DNA from: Streptomyces broussonetiae
Lineage (GTDB): Bacteria > Actinomycetota > Actinomycetes > Streptomycetales > Streptomycetaceae
DNA length: 64,000 bases
NCBI RefSeq assembly: GCF_009796285.1
Contig: NZ_CP047020.1
Coordinates: 8,618,001 to 8,682,000 of the forward strand
Direction: 5' to 3'
The notes beneath the pieces are model-generated. The model was not told where the DNA came from. It saw only the letters and a program-made list of their open reading frames with translations, and did not search any database. Position 1 is the first letter of the stretch. The number at the start of each line of letters is the position of its first letter. Both the position numbers and the translations under genes were made by a program. Below, in pieces: positions 34,847-44,089 of this stretch.

Positions 34847-37459
34847 TCACGACTCCGTCAGTGCGGAGCCGCGGGTGAGGGCCGCCGGTGGCGGCGGCAG
34901 GAAGGGCAGGTGCGCGGTGCCGGCGTCGTCGCGGGCCGCGGCGAGCGCGAGCAGGCAGCCTGCCGTACCGGTGGCAAGGTCCATGGAAAGACGCATCATC
35001 TGGTGCCCGGGGAAGGCGAGTTGGCCCTGGTAGGCCATCGCGAACCAGCCGAGCCCGGCGATCTGCTGCTCCAGCCGCTCCGCGGTGGCGCCCGGGGCCG
35101 AGGTGCGGGCGAGGTGCAGGACCATTCCGGCGCGGCCCTGGAAAAGGCCGGGCTGGGCGTAGAAGCGGGAGGTGGTGGCGGTGAGGATGCCGGTCCGGGC
35201 GCGCTCGAACCCGGCGTCGTCCGCATGCGCGAGGTAGTCGTCCAGGACGAGGCCGATGCCCGCGCTGCCGTCGCCGAGGTAGGGCAGTGTCCGCCGGCCC
35301 TCGTCCACCTCCAGGCCGCCGCCCGTCTCCTGGGTCACACAGCAGTCCAGGTCACGGCGGAGCGCTTCGGCCGCCGCGGCCAAGTAGCGTGCCTCGCCGG
35401 TCCGTTCGTGGTGCCGGAGCAGGAACAGGGCCGGCCCGCTCGCGCCGCGCAGCAGCCCGGCGCGCCGACGCGGGGCTGCCGGCACCGGTTCGGCCAGACG
35501 CCGTACGAGGATGTCGGCGGCCTCCACTGCATGGCGCCGAAGCGCCTGTTCACCCGTGGTGGCCGCGAGTTCGTCGAGGACCAGACCGAGCCCGGCGAGT
35601 CCGCCGTGCAGGTCCGAGGCGAGGTTGCGCCAGTTCTCCCGCAGGATGCCGTCCAGCAGGTCCAACGCCCGCTGCCGATGGCCCAGCTGGTCCAGCACCA
35701 GGGCGACGCCCGCGAGCCCGTCGTACAGGCCGAGCGGGGTGCCGGGCGGCGGTGGGGCGGTGTGGTCGAGCAGCCAGCGCTCGCCCTCGTCGTAGCGGCC
35801 GGCCCCGGACGCCCGGAGCGCGTACAGGACGCCTGCCGCGCCGTGCGCGAGGCCGAGGCCGCCGCCGTCCGAGAACTGGGCGATGTCACCGGGGAAGAGC
35901 CGGTCGTCGCGCTCCGGCGTGGCCGAGGCCAGGATCGCCTTCGCCATCGAGTCGCGGCTGTAGGGCCAGTCGCCGGGCACGGCCGGCGGGGCCGTCCGGG
36001 CGCGCCGTCCGCCCGCCGTGTCCCGGGTGATCTCGGCGACCGCCTCGTCCAGGTAGGCGCGCGGCACGTCCGGGAACTGCTCGGCGATCACCTCGGCCAG
36101 ATGCGCGGCCTTGCCGCGGTCCACCACGAACAGGGTGGTCACCGGCAGGAACAGGGCGAGCCGCAGACAGGCCAGCGCATAGCGGTCGACGTCCGGGCCG
36201 CGCCGGTCCGGCGGTGCGAAGAAGCCGGGGTGGGCGACGGTCTGCCGGGCGTTCTCGGCAGCGGGGGCGGCGGCCTCGAAGTCGATGAGCCGGACCGCCT
36301 GTTCGTCCTCGTCCACCATGATGTTGAACACGTGCAGGTCGTTGAAGACCAGCCCGCGCGCATGCACCGCCGCGACCGCCCGCTCCACCGCCGCGTTGAT
36401 CCGCAGCGCCCACGCCGTGTACGCGGCGACCCTCGCCGGGTCGGGGTCGGGGGTGAGCAGCGGATGCCGCTGGGCGAAGAAGGCGTTGAGCGGGCGGCCC
36501 GCCAGATGGTCCATGACCAGGAACCGGTGCTCGCCGAGTACGAACCAGTCCCGTACCTCGGGCACCACACCGGTCCCGGCGACCCGCTCGAGCGCCGCCT
36601 TCTCCCGCTCCAGCCGGGCCACCGCGTCCGCGCCGTCGGCGGCCAGCCCCGCGTGCGGCCGGGCCTCCTTGAGCACCACCCGGCGTCCGTCGCGCGTGTC
36701 GGTCCCGACGTACACCCCGCCACCGTTGGAGAAGTGCAGCGCCTTCTCGATGCGGTACGGCAGCTCGCCGACCGTGGTGGTGTTGCGGGCCTCGAGGTGC
36801 GGTCGCAGGAACGCGGGCAGGGTCGCCCACTCGGGCACCTGGAAGGACGGCGCCCGCCGGTCCGGCACCAGCCGGCCCTCGCCGTCGGCCACCGCAGCCA
36901 CCAGCGTGCCGCGTTCGTCGACGACGTACCGGCGGGCGAAGGCGCCGTAGCGGACGTGGAGCGGACCCTCGCCCCAGCGCAGGTCGGTGAGGATGTACGG
37001 CCCCTCGAACCCCTCGAGCAGCGCGCCCAGTTCGCGCAGTACCTCGTGCAACTGCCGCTCGTCCGCAGGGTAGAGGGTGACGAACTTGCCGCTGGTGTCG
37101 CGGCCCGCGTACTTGGCGTTGCGCAGGTGCAGCAGCTGCGGACCGGGCACGAACTTGAACGGGATGCGCCGCGGCACACAGTAGTCCCACACGATCCGGG
37201 CGATCCGCTCCGCGTTCGTGGCCGTCGCCGAGGAGTGGACCTTCCACCCCTGGGCCGGCGACGGCAGCGCAGCGCCGTCCGCGCCGAGCGGGGTCAGCGT
37301 CAGCCAGTCGCCGGAGCGAGCCGCGAGCCAGCCGTCCGGGACGGTGCGACGCGCCGTCGCGAACAGCGGCGCAGCCTCACCGCCGGCCCCCTGGAGCCGG
37401 TCGGGCGTGTCGTAGAAGTGCCCGTCGGCGAGCGCGTACACCTCGTACCGCTTGTCCAT
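34847..37459 (-). CDS. ramC: Class III lanthipeptide synthetase LanKC (RamC/AmfT-like)
   Basis: An 870-residue trifunctional enzyme that phosphorylates Ser/Thr of the precursor, eliminates phosphate and forms lanthionine or labionin rings. The N-terminal lyase region (about 1-220) holds the typical IPFKFVPGPQLLHLRNAKYAGRD block. The kinase domain (about 225-500) has VVLKEARPH, the FNDLHVFNIMV catalytic loop and LIDFEAA. The C-terminal LanC-like cyclase (about 540-850) contains DGLAGVALVLDQLG and HGGLAGLGLVLDEL repeats, without the full zinc-binding Cys/His set usual for LanC, as normal for class III. ATG 37459 follows GGAGGGG. It is the first gene of the operon. Confidence 0.96.
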   Translation of the reverse strand: MDKRYEVYALADGHFYDTPDRLQGAGGEAAPLFATARRTVPDGWLAARSGDWLTLTPLGADGAALPSPAQGWKVHSSATATNAERIARIVWDYCVPRRIPFKFVPGPQLLHLRNAKYAGRDTSGKFVTLYPADERQLHEVLRELGALLEGFEGPYILTDLRWGEGPLHVRYGAFARRYVVDERGTLVAAVADGEGRLVPDRRAPSFQVPEWATLPAFLRPHLEARNTTTVGELPYRIEKALHFSNGGGVYVGTDTRDGRRVVLKEARPHAGLAADGADAVARLEREKAALERVAGTGVVPEVRDWFVLGEHRFLVMDHLAGRPLNAFFAQRHPLLTPDPDPARVAAYTAWALRINAAVERAVAAVHARGLVFNDLHVFNIMVDEDEQAVRLIDFEAAAPAAENARQTVAHPGFFAPPDRRGPDVDRYALACLRLALFLPVTTLFVVDRGKAAHLAEVIAEQFPDVPRAYLDEAVAEITRDTAGGRRARTAPPAVPGDWPYSRDSMAKAILASATPERDDRLFPGDIAQFSDGGGLGLAHGAAGVLYALRASGAGRYDEGERWLLDHTAPPPPGTPLGLYDGLAGVALVLDQLGHRQRALDLLDGILRENWRNLASDLHGGLAGLGLVLDELAATTGEQALRRHAVEAADILVRRLAEPVPAAPRRRAGLLRGASGPALFLLRHHERTGEARYLAAAAEALRRDLDCCVTQETGGGLEVDEGRRTLPYLGDGSAGIGLVLDDYLAHADDAGFERARTGILTATTSRFYAQPGLFQGRAGMVLHLARTSAPGATAERLEQQIAGLGWFAMAYQGQLAFPGHQMMRLSMDLATGTAGCLLALAAARDDAGTAHLPFLPPPPAALTRGSALTES

Positions 37460-37468
37460 GCCCCTCCG

Positions 37469-37509
37469 CCCTCGTCCTCGGTGACCGCACCCTCGTCGTC
37501 GGTGACCGG
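37469..37509 (-). promoter_or_regulatory. 21-bp-phased direct repeats upstream of the ramC-like gene
   Basis: A 19-bp sequence (containing CTCGTCCTCGGTGACCG) at 37469-37487 recurs at 37490-37508 with one mismatch, a spacing of exactly two helical turns. An inverted copy of its GGTGACC core (GGTCACCG) lies at 37561-37568. The repeats begin 10 bp upstream of the start codon and are candidates for binding sites of the RamR-like regulator or for leader-RNA control. Confidence 0.6.
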
Positions 37510-37675
37510 AAAAGACACTCGCAGGCACCGGAAGGCTGCGGACAGTCACGTCTGTCACGAGGTCACCGTGCGGAACGCACGGGTCAAGATGTGTTCGGCG
37601 GCTTTCGAATCAACCGGGCGCGCGGGGCACTCGATGTGTTCACAGGGGCTGCGCGCGACGCCCGCACGCGCTGTA

Positions 37676-40138
37676 ATGGCGAACGTGGTGAGCGAGCGCG
37701 CTGCGGTCGGCGGGACGAGGACGGCGCCGGAGCGTGCCGAAGCCGCCCTCGGCGCGCTGGGCGCGTCGCCCGGCACGCCGGACCGGCTCCGCCGGGTCCT
37801 GGAACAGGCGCTGGTGTTCGCCGGCGCGGCCTTCGCCGGGGTGTACACGTCCGGCGACGACTCCGGCCATCTGGCACTCGCCGAGTCTGTGGGCCTGCCG
37901 CGCACCCTGTACGGCCTGCGGGACGGCTATCCGGCCGACGGCGGCTCCCCGGTCGCCGAGGTCCATCGCACCGGGCGCCCGCGCCGCCTCGGCCCCGAGG
38001 AGCTGGCCGGGTGCCTCGAGGCCCGCCGCACCCCGTCCCCGGACTTCTCCCTGGCCGTGCTGCCTCTCGGCCCGGCGGGCACCGGCTGCCTGGTGGCCGT
38101 CAGTGAGCATCCCGGCGGCTTCGGCACGGACGACCGCGCCTGCCTGGAACTGGTCGCCCGTGCCGTCGCCGTACCCGCCCCGCCCGGCGCCCCGGCCGAC
38201 ACCGGTGAGCTGTCCGAGGACGCCTTCTGCCTCGCCATGGACACCGGCCGGGTCGAGGTCGGCGACGCCATCCTGCGGCTGTTCGGGTTCGACCGGGACG
38301 ACTTCGACGGCCGGGTGGAGACCCTGCTCGGGCGCACCGTGCCCGAGGACCTGCCCGCACTGATGTCCGTGGTCGAGGCCGACCACATGTCCATCGGCGA
38401 GCGCGAGCTGGAGTTCCGCATCCTGCACTCCTCCGGCGCGCCCCGGTGGGTGCGGCTGCGCGGGCGGCTGCTGGCCGCCGGGGACGGCCGCCCGGCCCGG
38501 CTGGTCGGCACCGTCGCCGACGTCTCCACCCTGCGCTCCGACGTCACGGATGTGGCCCGGGTGCAGCGCCTGGCGGCAGCCCTCGCCACCGCGGGCACGG
38601 TCAAGGACGTCGGCGCCGCCGTCGTCGCCGCCCTGCGCAGGCCGCTGCAGGCCGACCGGATCGCGCTCGCCGAACTGGAGAACGACCGCCTCGTCGTCAC
38701 CGTCCTCGACCCGCCCGGACCGGAGTCATGGCCCGAGCTGTGGCGCACCGAATGGCGTACCGAGTGGCCCGACGCGCCGGTGCGGGCCATGCCCACCCTG
38801 GCTGCCGCGCTGCGCGAGGGCCGCGCCCGGATCTGGCCCGCCGGCAGCCCCCTGGAGCCCGCGCTCGCCGACGTCGGCCCCGGCGGCCTCGCCGTGCTGC
38901 CGCTGCCCGCCGCCGGCCGTATGGCCGGTGCCTGCCTGATCGGCTGGGACGACCCGCACGACTTCGGCCCCGACGAACGGGCCCTGCTCACCGCCTGTGC
39001 CGGCCTGACCGGCCAGGCCCTGCTGCGCGCCCATGCCTTCGACGCCGAGCACGAACTCGTCGGCATGCTCCAGCGCACCCTGCTGCCGCGCCGCCTGCCC
39101 CGGCTGCCCGGCGCGGTCGCCGTCGCCCGCTATCTGCCCACCACCGCGGGGCTCGAGGTCGGCGGCGACTGGTACGACGTGATCCCGCTCGCCGACAACC
39201 ACGTGGCCTTCGTCATCGGCGACGTCCAGGGCCACAACGCGGGCGCCGCCACCCTGATGGGCCAGATGCGCACCGCGCTGCGCGCCTACGCCGCCGAGGG
39301 GCACGCCCCGGACGTGGTCGTCTCGCATGCCAACCGGCTGCTGCTGGACATGGAGACCGATCTCTTCGCCACCTGCGCCTACGTCGACGTCGACATGGAA
39401 CAGGGCACCGCCTGGTGCGTGCGCGCCGGCCATCTGGAGCCCGTGCTGCGCCACCCGGACGGCACCGTCGAGATCGTGGGTGCCGAGGGCGGACCGCCGC
39501 TCGGCGTGCTCGGCCAGGCGGAGTTCCCGATGACCCCGCTCCGGCTCCAGCCCGGCACGGTGATCGCGCTGACCACCGACGGCCTGGTGGAGTCCGTGGA
39601 CTGCGACCTCGACACCGGCATGGCGCGCCTCGCCCGCGAGTTGTCCGCCGCCGACCCCGCGCACCTCGGCCTGGTCGCCGACGCGCTGCTGACCGGGTCG
39701 CACCGCACCGACGACGTGGCCCTGCTGCTGATGCGCTACGACGGCATGGCCGTACGGCCGCTGCGCGAGAGCTGGACGGTGTGGCGGGTCCCGGAGGCGG
39801 TGCGGCACGCCCGCCGCTTCACCCGGCGCACCCTGCGCACCTGGGGCATCCACCAGGACACCCTCGACGCGGCTCTGCTGGTCGTCTCCGAACTCGTCAC
39901 CAACGCCCTGGTGCACACCGACGGTCAGGTCCGTCTCGACCTCAGCCTGATCAACCACCGGCTCCGGCTCGCCGTCGCCGACTCCTCGCCGCGCAGCCCC
40001 GTCAAACCCACCAGCATCGGCTGGGAGGCCACCGGCGGGCGGGGCATCCTGCTGGTGGAGGCCGTCTCGGCGGCCTGGGGGACGGTCCCGGTCAGCGGCG
40101 GCAAGCAGGTGTGGGCCGATCTCGTGCCCGACCGCTGA
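37676..40138 (+). CDS. GAF/PAS SpoIIE-type PP2C phosphatase with HATPase domain
   Basis: An 820-residue regulator divergent from the lanthipeptide operon. It has a GAF-like domain (about 15-165), a PAS domain (about 190-290), a second GAF (about 300-440), a SpoIIE/PP2C domain (about 470-660, with GGDWYDVIP, GDVQGHNAG, TTDGLVES, HRTDDVALLL), and a C-terminal RsbW-like ATPase (about 680-820, ELVTNALVHTDG, GGRGILLVEAVS). Probably a partner-switch controller of an alternative sigma factor. ATG 37676 lacks a clear ribosome site; GTG 37688 is the alternative. Confidence 0.9.
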   Translation: MANVVSERAAVGGTRTAPERAEAALGALGASPGTPDRLRRVLEQALVFAGAAFAGVYTSGDDSGHLALAESVGLPRTLYGLRDGYPADGGSPVAEVHRTGRPRRLGPEELAGCLEARRTPSPDFSLAVLPLGPAGTGCLVAVSEHPGGFGTDDRACLELVARAVAVPAPPGAPADTGELSEDAFCLAMDTGRVEVGDAILRLFGFDRDDFDGRVETLLGRTVPEDLPALMSVVEADHMSIGERELEFRILHSSGAPRWVRLRGRLLAAGDGRPARLVGTVADVSTLRSDVTDVARVQRLAAALATAGTVKDVGAAVVAALRRPLQADRIALAELENDRLVVTVLDPPGPESWPELWRTEWRTEWPDAPVRAMPTLAAALREGRARIWPAGSPLEPALADVGPGGLAVLPLPAAGRMAGACLIGWDDPHDFGPDERALLTACAGLTGQALLRAHAFDAEHELVGMLQRTLLPRRLPRLPGAVAVARYLPTTAGLEVGGDWYDVIPLADNHVAFVIGDVQGHNAGAATLMGQMRTALRAYAAEGHAPDVVVSHANRLLLDMETDLFATCAYVDVDMEQGTAWCVRAGHLEPVLRHPDGTVEIVGAEGGPPLGVLGQAEFPMTPLRLQPGTVIALTTDGLVESVDCDLDTGMARLARELSAADPAHLGLVADALLTGSHRTDDVALLLMRYDGMAVRPLRESWTVWRVPEAVRHARRFTRRTLRTWGIHQDTLDAALLVVSELVTNALVHTDGQVRLDLSLINHRLRLAVADSSPRSPVKPTSIGWEATGGRGILLVEAVSAAWGTVPVSGGKQVWADLVPDR

Positions 40139-40218
40139 GCCGCCACTCGGGTACGGGTGCGACCGCCCGCGGCAGGTCGGAGGGGCTCACGCGCCCGCCG
40201 TGCCTAGGGTCGATCGGC

Positions 40219-40494
40219 GTGGCAGACACCTTCGAAGAGCTGGTGGCCAAGCAGCGCGCCGCCGACGCGGCGCAGCACACGGTCGAGGCACTGCGCGACA
40301 CCTACGGACCGCCGGCCGAACGCGGGATGACGGGTGCCCAGTCGGGCACCTACGAGACCGCCCTGCGCGCGTGGCGGGACCTGGACCGTGAGGTGCAGAC
40401 CGCGCTCAGCGACTACGCCCGGCACACCGGCCGGCCCCGCGCGGACATCGAGGCCGAGGTGGCACAGGCGGCGGCGGAGCCGCAGGACACATGA
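40219..40494 (+). CDS. Small hypothetical protein coupled to cytochrome b gene
   Basis: A 91-residue, mostly helical, charged protein starting VADTFEELVAKQRAADAA. It contains the segment YGPPAERGMTGAQSGTYETALRAWRDL and a coiled-coil-like composition. No membrane segment or known motif is seen. GTG 40219 is the most likely start. Its stop overlaps the start of the cytochrome b gene (ATGA), so translation of the two is probably coupled. Function unknown. Confidence 0.7.
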   Translation: MADTFEELVAKQRAADAAQHTVEALRDTYGPPAERGMTGAQSGTYETALRAWRDLDREVQTALSDYARHTGRPRADIEAEVAQAAAEPQDT

Positions 40495-41984
40495 GCCGGG
40501 CCGGCCGTCGTGCCGAGCGGATCGTCGAGGCCGTGGACGCCCGGCTGCCCGCCCTGGAGAGCGGCCCTCTGCTGCGCAAGGCGTTCCCCGACCACTGGTC
40601 GTTCCTGCTCGGCGAACTCGCGCTGTACAGCCTGCTGGTGCTGTTCCTGACCGGTGTGTGGCTGACGCTGTTCTTCACGCCGGAGATGCGCGAGGTCGTC
40701 TACACGGGCCCCTATGTGCCGCTGCGCGGGGTGCGCATGTCGGCCGCCTTCGACTCCACCCTCCACATCAGCTTCGACGTACGCGGCGGACTGCTGATGC
40801 GCCAGACCCACCACTGGGCCGCGCTGGTCTTCGTGGCCGCGATCGGCCTGCATCTGCTGCGGATCTTCTTCACCGGGGCCTTCCGTCGGCCCCGCGAGCT
40901 GAACTGGGCGATCGGGCTGACCCTGTTCGTGGTCTCGCTCGCCGAGGGCTTCGCCGGCTACTCGCTCCCCGACGACCTGCTCTCCGGGACCGGGCTGCGC
41001 ATCGCGCAGGGCATCATGACGTCGATCCCGGTGGCCGGCACCTACGTCAGCTTCCTCGTCTTCGGCGGCCCCTACCCGGCGCACGACATCGTCACCCGCC
41101 TGTATCCGGTGCACATCCTGCTGCTTCCGGGCGCCCTGATCGCCCTGGTAACCGTGCACCTGTTCCTCGTCTTCCACCTCAAGCACACCCAGTGGCGCGG
41201 CCCGGGCCACACCGTGCGCAACGCCGTCGGCAAACCCTTCTTCCCGCAGTTCACGGCGGCTTCGGGCGGCCTGTCGATCATCGTCGCCGGTGTTCTGGTG
41301 CTGCTGGCCGCGATCGCCCAGGTCAACCCGGTCTGGAACTACGGCCCCTACCGGCCCGACCAGGTCTCCACCGGCGCCCAGCCGGACTGGTACGTCGGCT
41401 TCCTGGAGGGGGCGCTGCGACTGACGCCGGCCTGGGAGACGAACGTGGCCGGGCACACCCTGATGTGGAACGTCCTGCTGCCCGCGATCGTGCTGCCCGG
41501 ACTGCTGTTCGCCGTGCTGTACGCCCATCCGTTCGTGGAGCAGCGCATCACGGGGGAGGGGCGCACCGAGCGGCACTTCTGCGACCGGCCGCGTGAGCGT
41601 CCCGTCCGTACCGGCCTCGGGGTCGCGGGCACCGTCTTCTACGGCGTGCTGCTGCTGGCCGGCGGCAACGACGTCATCGCCCAGACCTTCCGGGTCTCGG
41701 TCAACGCCCTCACCTGGATCCTGCGCGTCGCCCTGGTCGTGGCGCCCGTCCTGGCCTTCATCGTGACCCGGTGGCTGTGCCGGGCCCTCACCTCGGCCGA
41801 ACGCGGCCGGCTCGAGGAGGGCGTGTCCACCGGCGAGATCCGGCAGAGCGTCACCGGCGGTTACGAGAGCGACCACCGGCCCCCCGAGTCCTTCCGGCCC
41901 GGCGCGCCGCGCCGGCCGCTCACCGCTGCACGTACTGGAACGCCATCCCGAACACCCCGCGAGCCAGGACTCCCAGACCGATGA
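40491..41984 (+). CDS. qcrB: Alternative cytochrome b subunit of the bc1 complex (QcrB-like)
   Basis: A 497-residue membrane protein with the cytochrome b core: four histidine haem ligands on paired helices (FDSTLHISFDVRGG, MRQTHHWAALVFVAAIGLHLLRIFF, PVHILLLPGALIALVTVHLFLVFHLKH), the PDDLLSGTGLRI surface region, and a C-terminal domain with further helices. It lies apart from qcrA and qcrC, so it is a paralogue of the main respiratory gene rather than the housekeeping copy. Streptomyces are known to carry such extra qcrB genes. Its 3' end overlaps the convergent ctaF-like gene by 65 bp. The C-terminal tail (about the last 40 residues) is low-complexity. Confidence 0.9.
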   Translation: MSRAGRRAERIVEAVDARLPALESGPLLRKAFPDHWSFLLGELALYSLLVLFLTGVWLTLFFTPEMREVVYTGPYVPLRGVRMSAAFDSTLHISFDVRGGLLMRQTHHWAALVFVAAIGLHLLRIFFTGAFRRPRELNWAIGLTLFVVSLAEGFAGYSLPDDLLSGTGLRIAQGIMTSIPVAGTYVSFLVFGGPYPAHDIVTRLYPVHILLLPGALIALVTVHLFLVFHLKHTQWRGPGHTVRNAVGKPFFPQFTAASGGLSIIVAGVLVLLAAIAQVNPVWNYGPYRPDQVSTGAQPDWYVGFLEGALRLTPAWETNVAGHTLMWNVLLPAIVLPGLLFAVLYAHPFVEQRITGEGRTERHFCDRPRERPVRTGLGVAGTVFYGVLLLAGGNDVIAQTFRVSVNALTWILRVALVVAPVLAFIVTRWLCRALTSAERGRLEEGVSTGEIRQSVTGGYESDHRPPESFRPGAPRRPLTAARTGTPSRTPREPGLPDR

Positions 41985-42303
41985 GGAGCAGCCACAGGCC
42001 GTAGACGACGCCGGCCGCCGTCACCGCACAACCCAGCGCGGTGACGATCGGCCACATGCTCTCGTCCGGGAAGAACGCCACCGGGCCCGCTCCGTCGGCC
42101 ACCTCCGCCTCGGTGCGGTCCTGCGCGCGGGTGCCCCTGCGCCGGTACTGGATCAGGCAGAAGAACGACATCAGTGCCGCCATCGCGCACGCGACGACCA
42201 GCGCGACCGTGCCCGTCTCGTCCCCGGACCACGCCCCGTACAGCGCGGCGGACCCGGCGAAGAACAGTGCCACTGTGCCGAACAGCATCGACTCGGTCTT
42301 CAT
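41920..42303 (-). CDS. ctaF: Cytochrome c oxidase subunit IV, actinobacterial type
   Basis: A 127-residue protein with two pairs of hydrophobic helices (about 5-50 and 85-125) and the conserved MKTESMLFGTVALFF start and FFPDESMWPIVTALG motif of the actinobacterial CtaF. It stabilises the aa3 oxidase. Its ATG overlaps the ctaD stop (ATGA), so it is translationally coupled. Its 3' end overlaps the convergent cytochrome b gene by 65 bp. Confidence 0.92.
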   Translation of the reverse strand: MKTESMLFGTVALFFAGSAALYGAWSGDETGTVALVVACAMAALMSFFCLIQYRRRGTRAQDRTEAEVADGAGPVAFFPDESMWPIVTALGCAVTAAGVVYGLWLLLIGLGVLARGVFGMAFQYVQR

Positions 42304-43988
42304 CGGGTGCTCTCCGTACCGCTCCGCCCGTCGTGCCCGGCCTGCGGATGGTGCAGGTCGAAGGCGGGCGACTCCGAGCGGATCCGGGGCAGGGCCACGA
42401 AGTTGTGCCGGGGCGGCGGACAGGAGGTGGCCCACTCCAGGCCCCGGCCCCAGCCCCACGGGTCGTCGAGGGTGACCTTCTCGCCGCGGGCGGCGGTGCG
42501 CCAGACGTTGTAGAGGAACGGCAGCGTGGAGACGCCCAGCAGGAACGCGCCCGCCGAGGACAGGGTGTTGAGCAGCGTGAAGCCGTCCGCCGGGAGGTAG
42601 TCCGCGTACCGGCGCGGCATCCCGGCCGCGCCGAGCCAGTGCTGCACCAGGAAGGTCAGCTGGAACGCCGGGAACAGCAGCCAGAAGTGCAGCTTGCCGA
42701 GCCGCTCGTCCAGCATCCTGCCGGTGAACTTCGGCCACCAGAAGTAGAACCCGGCGAACATCGCGAACACCACCGTGCCGAACAGGACGTAGTGCAGGTG
42801 CGCCACGATGAAGTAGGTGTCGGTGACGTGGAAGTCCAGCGGCGGGGAGGCGATCAGCACCCCGCTCAGCCCGCCGAGCAGGAACGACACCAGAAAGCCC
42901 ATGGCCCACAGCATCGGTGTCTCGAACGACACCGACCCGTTCACCATCGTGCCGATCCACGCGAAGAACTTGATGCCGGTGGGCACCGCGATCAGGAACG
43001 ACATCAGGGAGAAGAACGGCAGCAGCACCGCGCCGGTGGCGAACATGTGATGTGCCCACACCACTGCCGACAGCATCGTGATCGCGATGGTCGCGCCGAT
43101 CATCGGCAGATAGCCGAACTGCGGCTTGCGGGAGAACACCGGGATGATCTCCGAGATGATCCCGAAGAACGGCAGCGCCACGATGTAGACCTCGGGGTGC
43201 CCGAAGAACCAGAACAGGTGCTGCCACAGGATCGCGCCACCGTTCGCCGCGTCGAAGACATGCGCCCCGAACTTGCGGCCCGCCTCGAGCGCCAGCAGCG
43301 CCGCCGCGAACACCGGGAACGCGGGCAGGACCAGGATCGAGGTGAACAGCACGTTCCAGGTGAACATCGGCATCCGGAACATGGTCATGCCCGGGGCACG
43401 CAGGCACAGGATCGTGGTGATGAAGTTGACCGCGGTCAGCGTCGTCGACACACCGGTGACCACCAGGCCCATCGCCCACAGATCGCCGCCCGCACCCGGC
43501 GAGAAGTAGGCGCTGTTCAGCGGCGCGTACGCGAACCAGCCGAACGAGGCGGCCCCGCCCGGCACGAGGAAGCCGGACACCACCATCAGCGCCCCGAACA
43601 GGTACATCCAGTACGACATCGCGTTCAGCCGCGGCAGCGCCAGGTCCGGGGCGCCGATCTGGAGCGGCATCACCGCGTTGGCGAACCCGGCGAACATGGG
43701 TGTCGCGAACAGCAGCATCATGATCGTGCCGTGGATGGTGAAGAACTCGTCGTAACCCTGCTCGTTCAGGAACTGCAGCCCCGGCCGGGCGAGTTCGGCG
43801 CGCATGCCGAGGGCCAGCAGACCGGCGAACAGGAAGAAGCAGAACGCCGTGACCATGTAGAGTCGGCCGATCACCTTGTGGTCGGTCGTGGCGGCCCAGC
43901 GCAGCAGGGTCCGGCCGGGCCGTGGAGCGGGGGCCGAGTAGCGCTCCACGGCTTCACAGGTGTCGGACATCTGTGGTAGTTCGGTCAT
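42300..43988 (-). CDS. ctaD: Cytochrome c oxidase subunit I
   Basis: A 562-residue 12-helix haem-copper oxidase catalytic subunit, which reduces O2 to water with proton pumping. Visible features are ATTDHKVIGRLY at the N-terminus, the haem a ligand in FFTIHGTIMM, the Cu-B His-Tyr pair FGHPEVYI, the paired histidines VWAHHMFA, and haem ligands in AHLHYVLFG. Subunits II and III are absent here, so it must use those of the main oxidase or work under other conditions. ATG 43988 was chosen; a second in-frame ATG lies 18 bases later. Confidence 0.95.
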   Translation of the reverse strand: MTELPQMSDTCEAVERYSAPAPRPGRTLLRWAATTDHKVIGRLYMVTAFCFFLFAGLLALGMRAELARPGLQFLNEQGYDEFFTIHGTIMMLLFATPMFAGFANAVMPLQIGAPDLALPRLNAMSYWMYLFGALMVVSGFLVPGGAASFGWFAYAPLNSAYFSPGAGGDLWAMGLVVTGVSTTLTAVNFITTILCLRAPGMTMFRMPMFTWNVLFTSILVLPAFPVFAAALLALEAGRKFGAHVFDAANGGAILWQHLFWFFGHPEVYIVALPFFGIISEIIPVFSRKPQFGYLPMIGATIAITMLSAVVWAHHMFATGAVLLPFFSLMSFLIAVPTGIKFFAWIGTMVNGSVSFETPMLWAMGFLVSFLLGGLSGVLIASPPLDFHVTDTYFIVAHLHYVLFGTVVFAMFAGFYFWWPKFTGRMLDERLGKLHFWLLFPAFQLTFLVQHWLGAAGMPRRYADYLPADGFTLLNTLSSAGAFLLGVSTLPFLYNVWRTAARGEKVTLDDPWGWGRGLEWATSCPPPRHNFVALPRIRSESPAFDLHHPQAGHDGRSGTESTR

Positions 43989-44089
43989 CTCGGGCGACGC
44001 TACTCCCGATGACCTGAGCGCCCGCCCGCGCCACGCCTGCACACGGCCCGGCTCGTCCTCGCAGACCACAGCAAGGTGCACATCCGTTC

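Noticed and set aside
37300..37518. A small frame overlapping the synthetase start, encoding a repeated VTDDEG/VTEDEG segment
   Set aside because: It has no ribosome site and mostly reads out of frame through the synthetase gene; the repeat is better explained as a DNA element.
34430..37675. Very long plus-strand open frame running through the lanthipeptide synthetase and precursor region into the phosphatase gene
   Set aside because: It is antisense to a clear LanKC and RamS-like pair and lacks family motifs before about 37676; only the part after that encodes the phosphatase.
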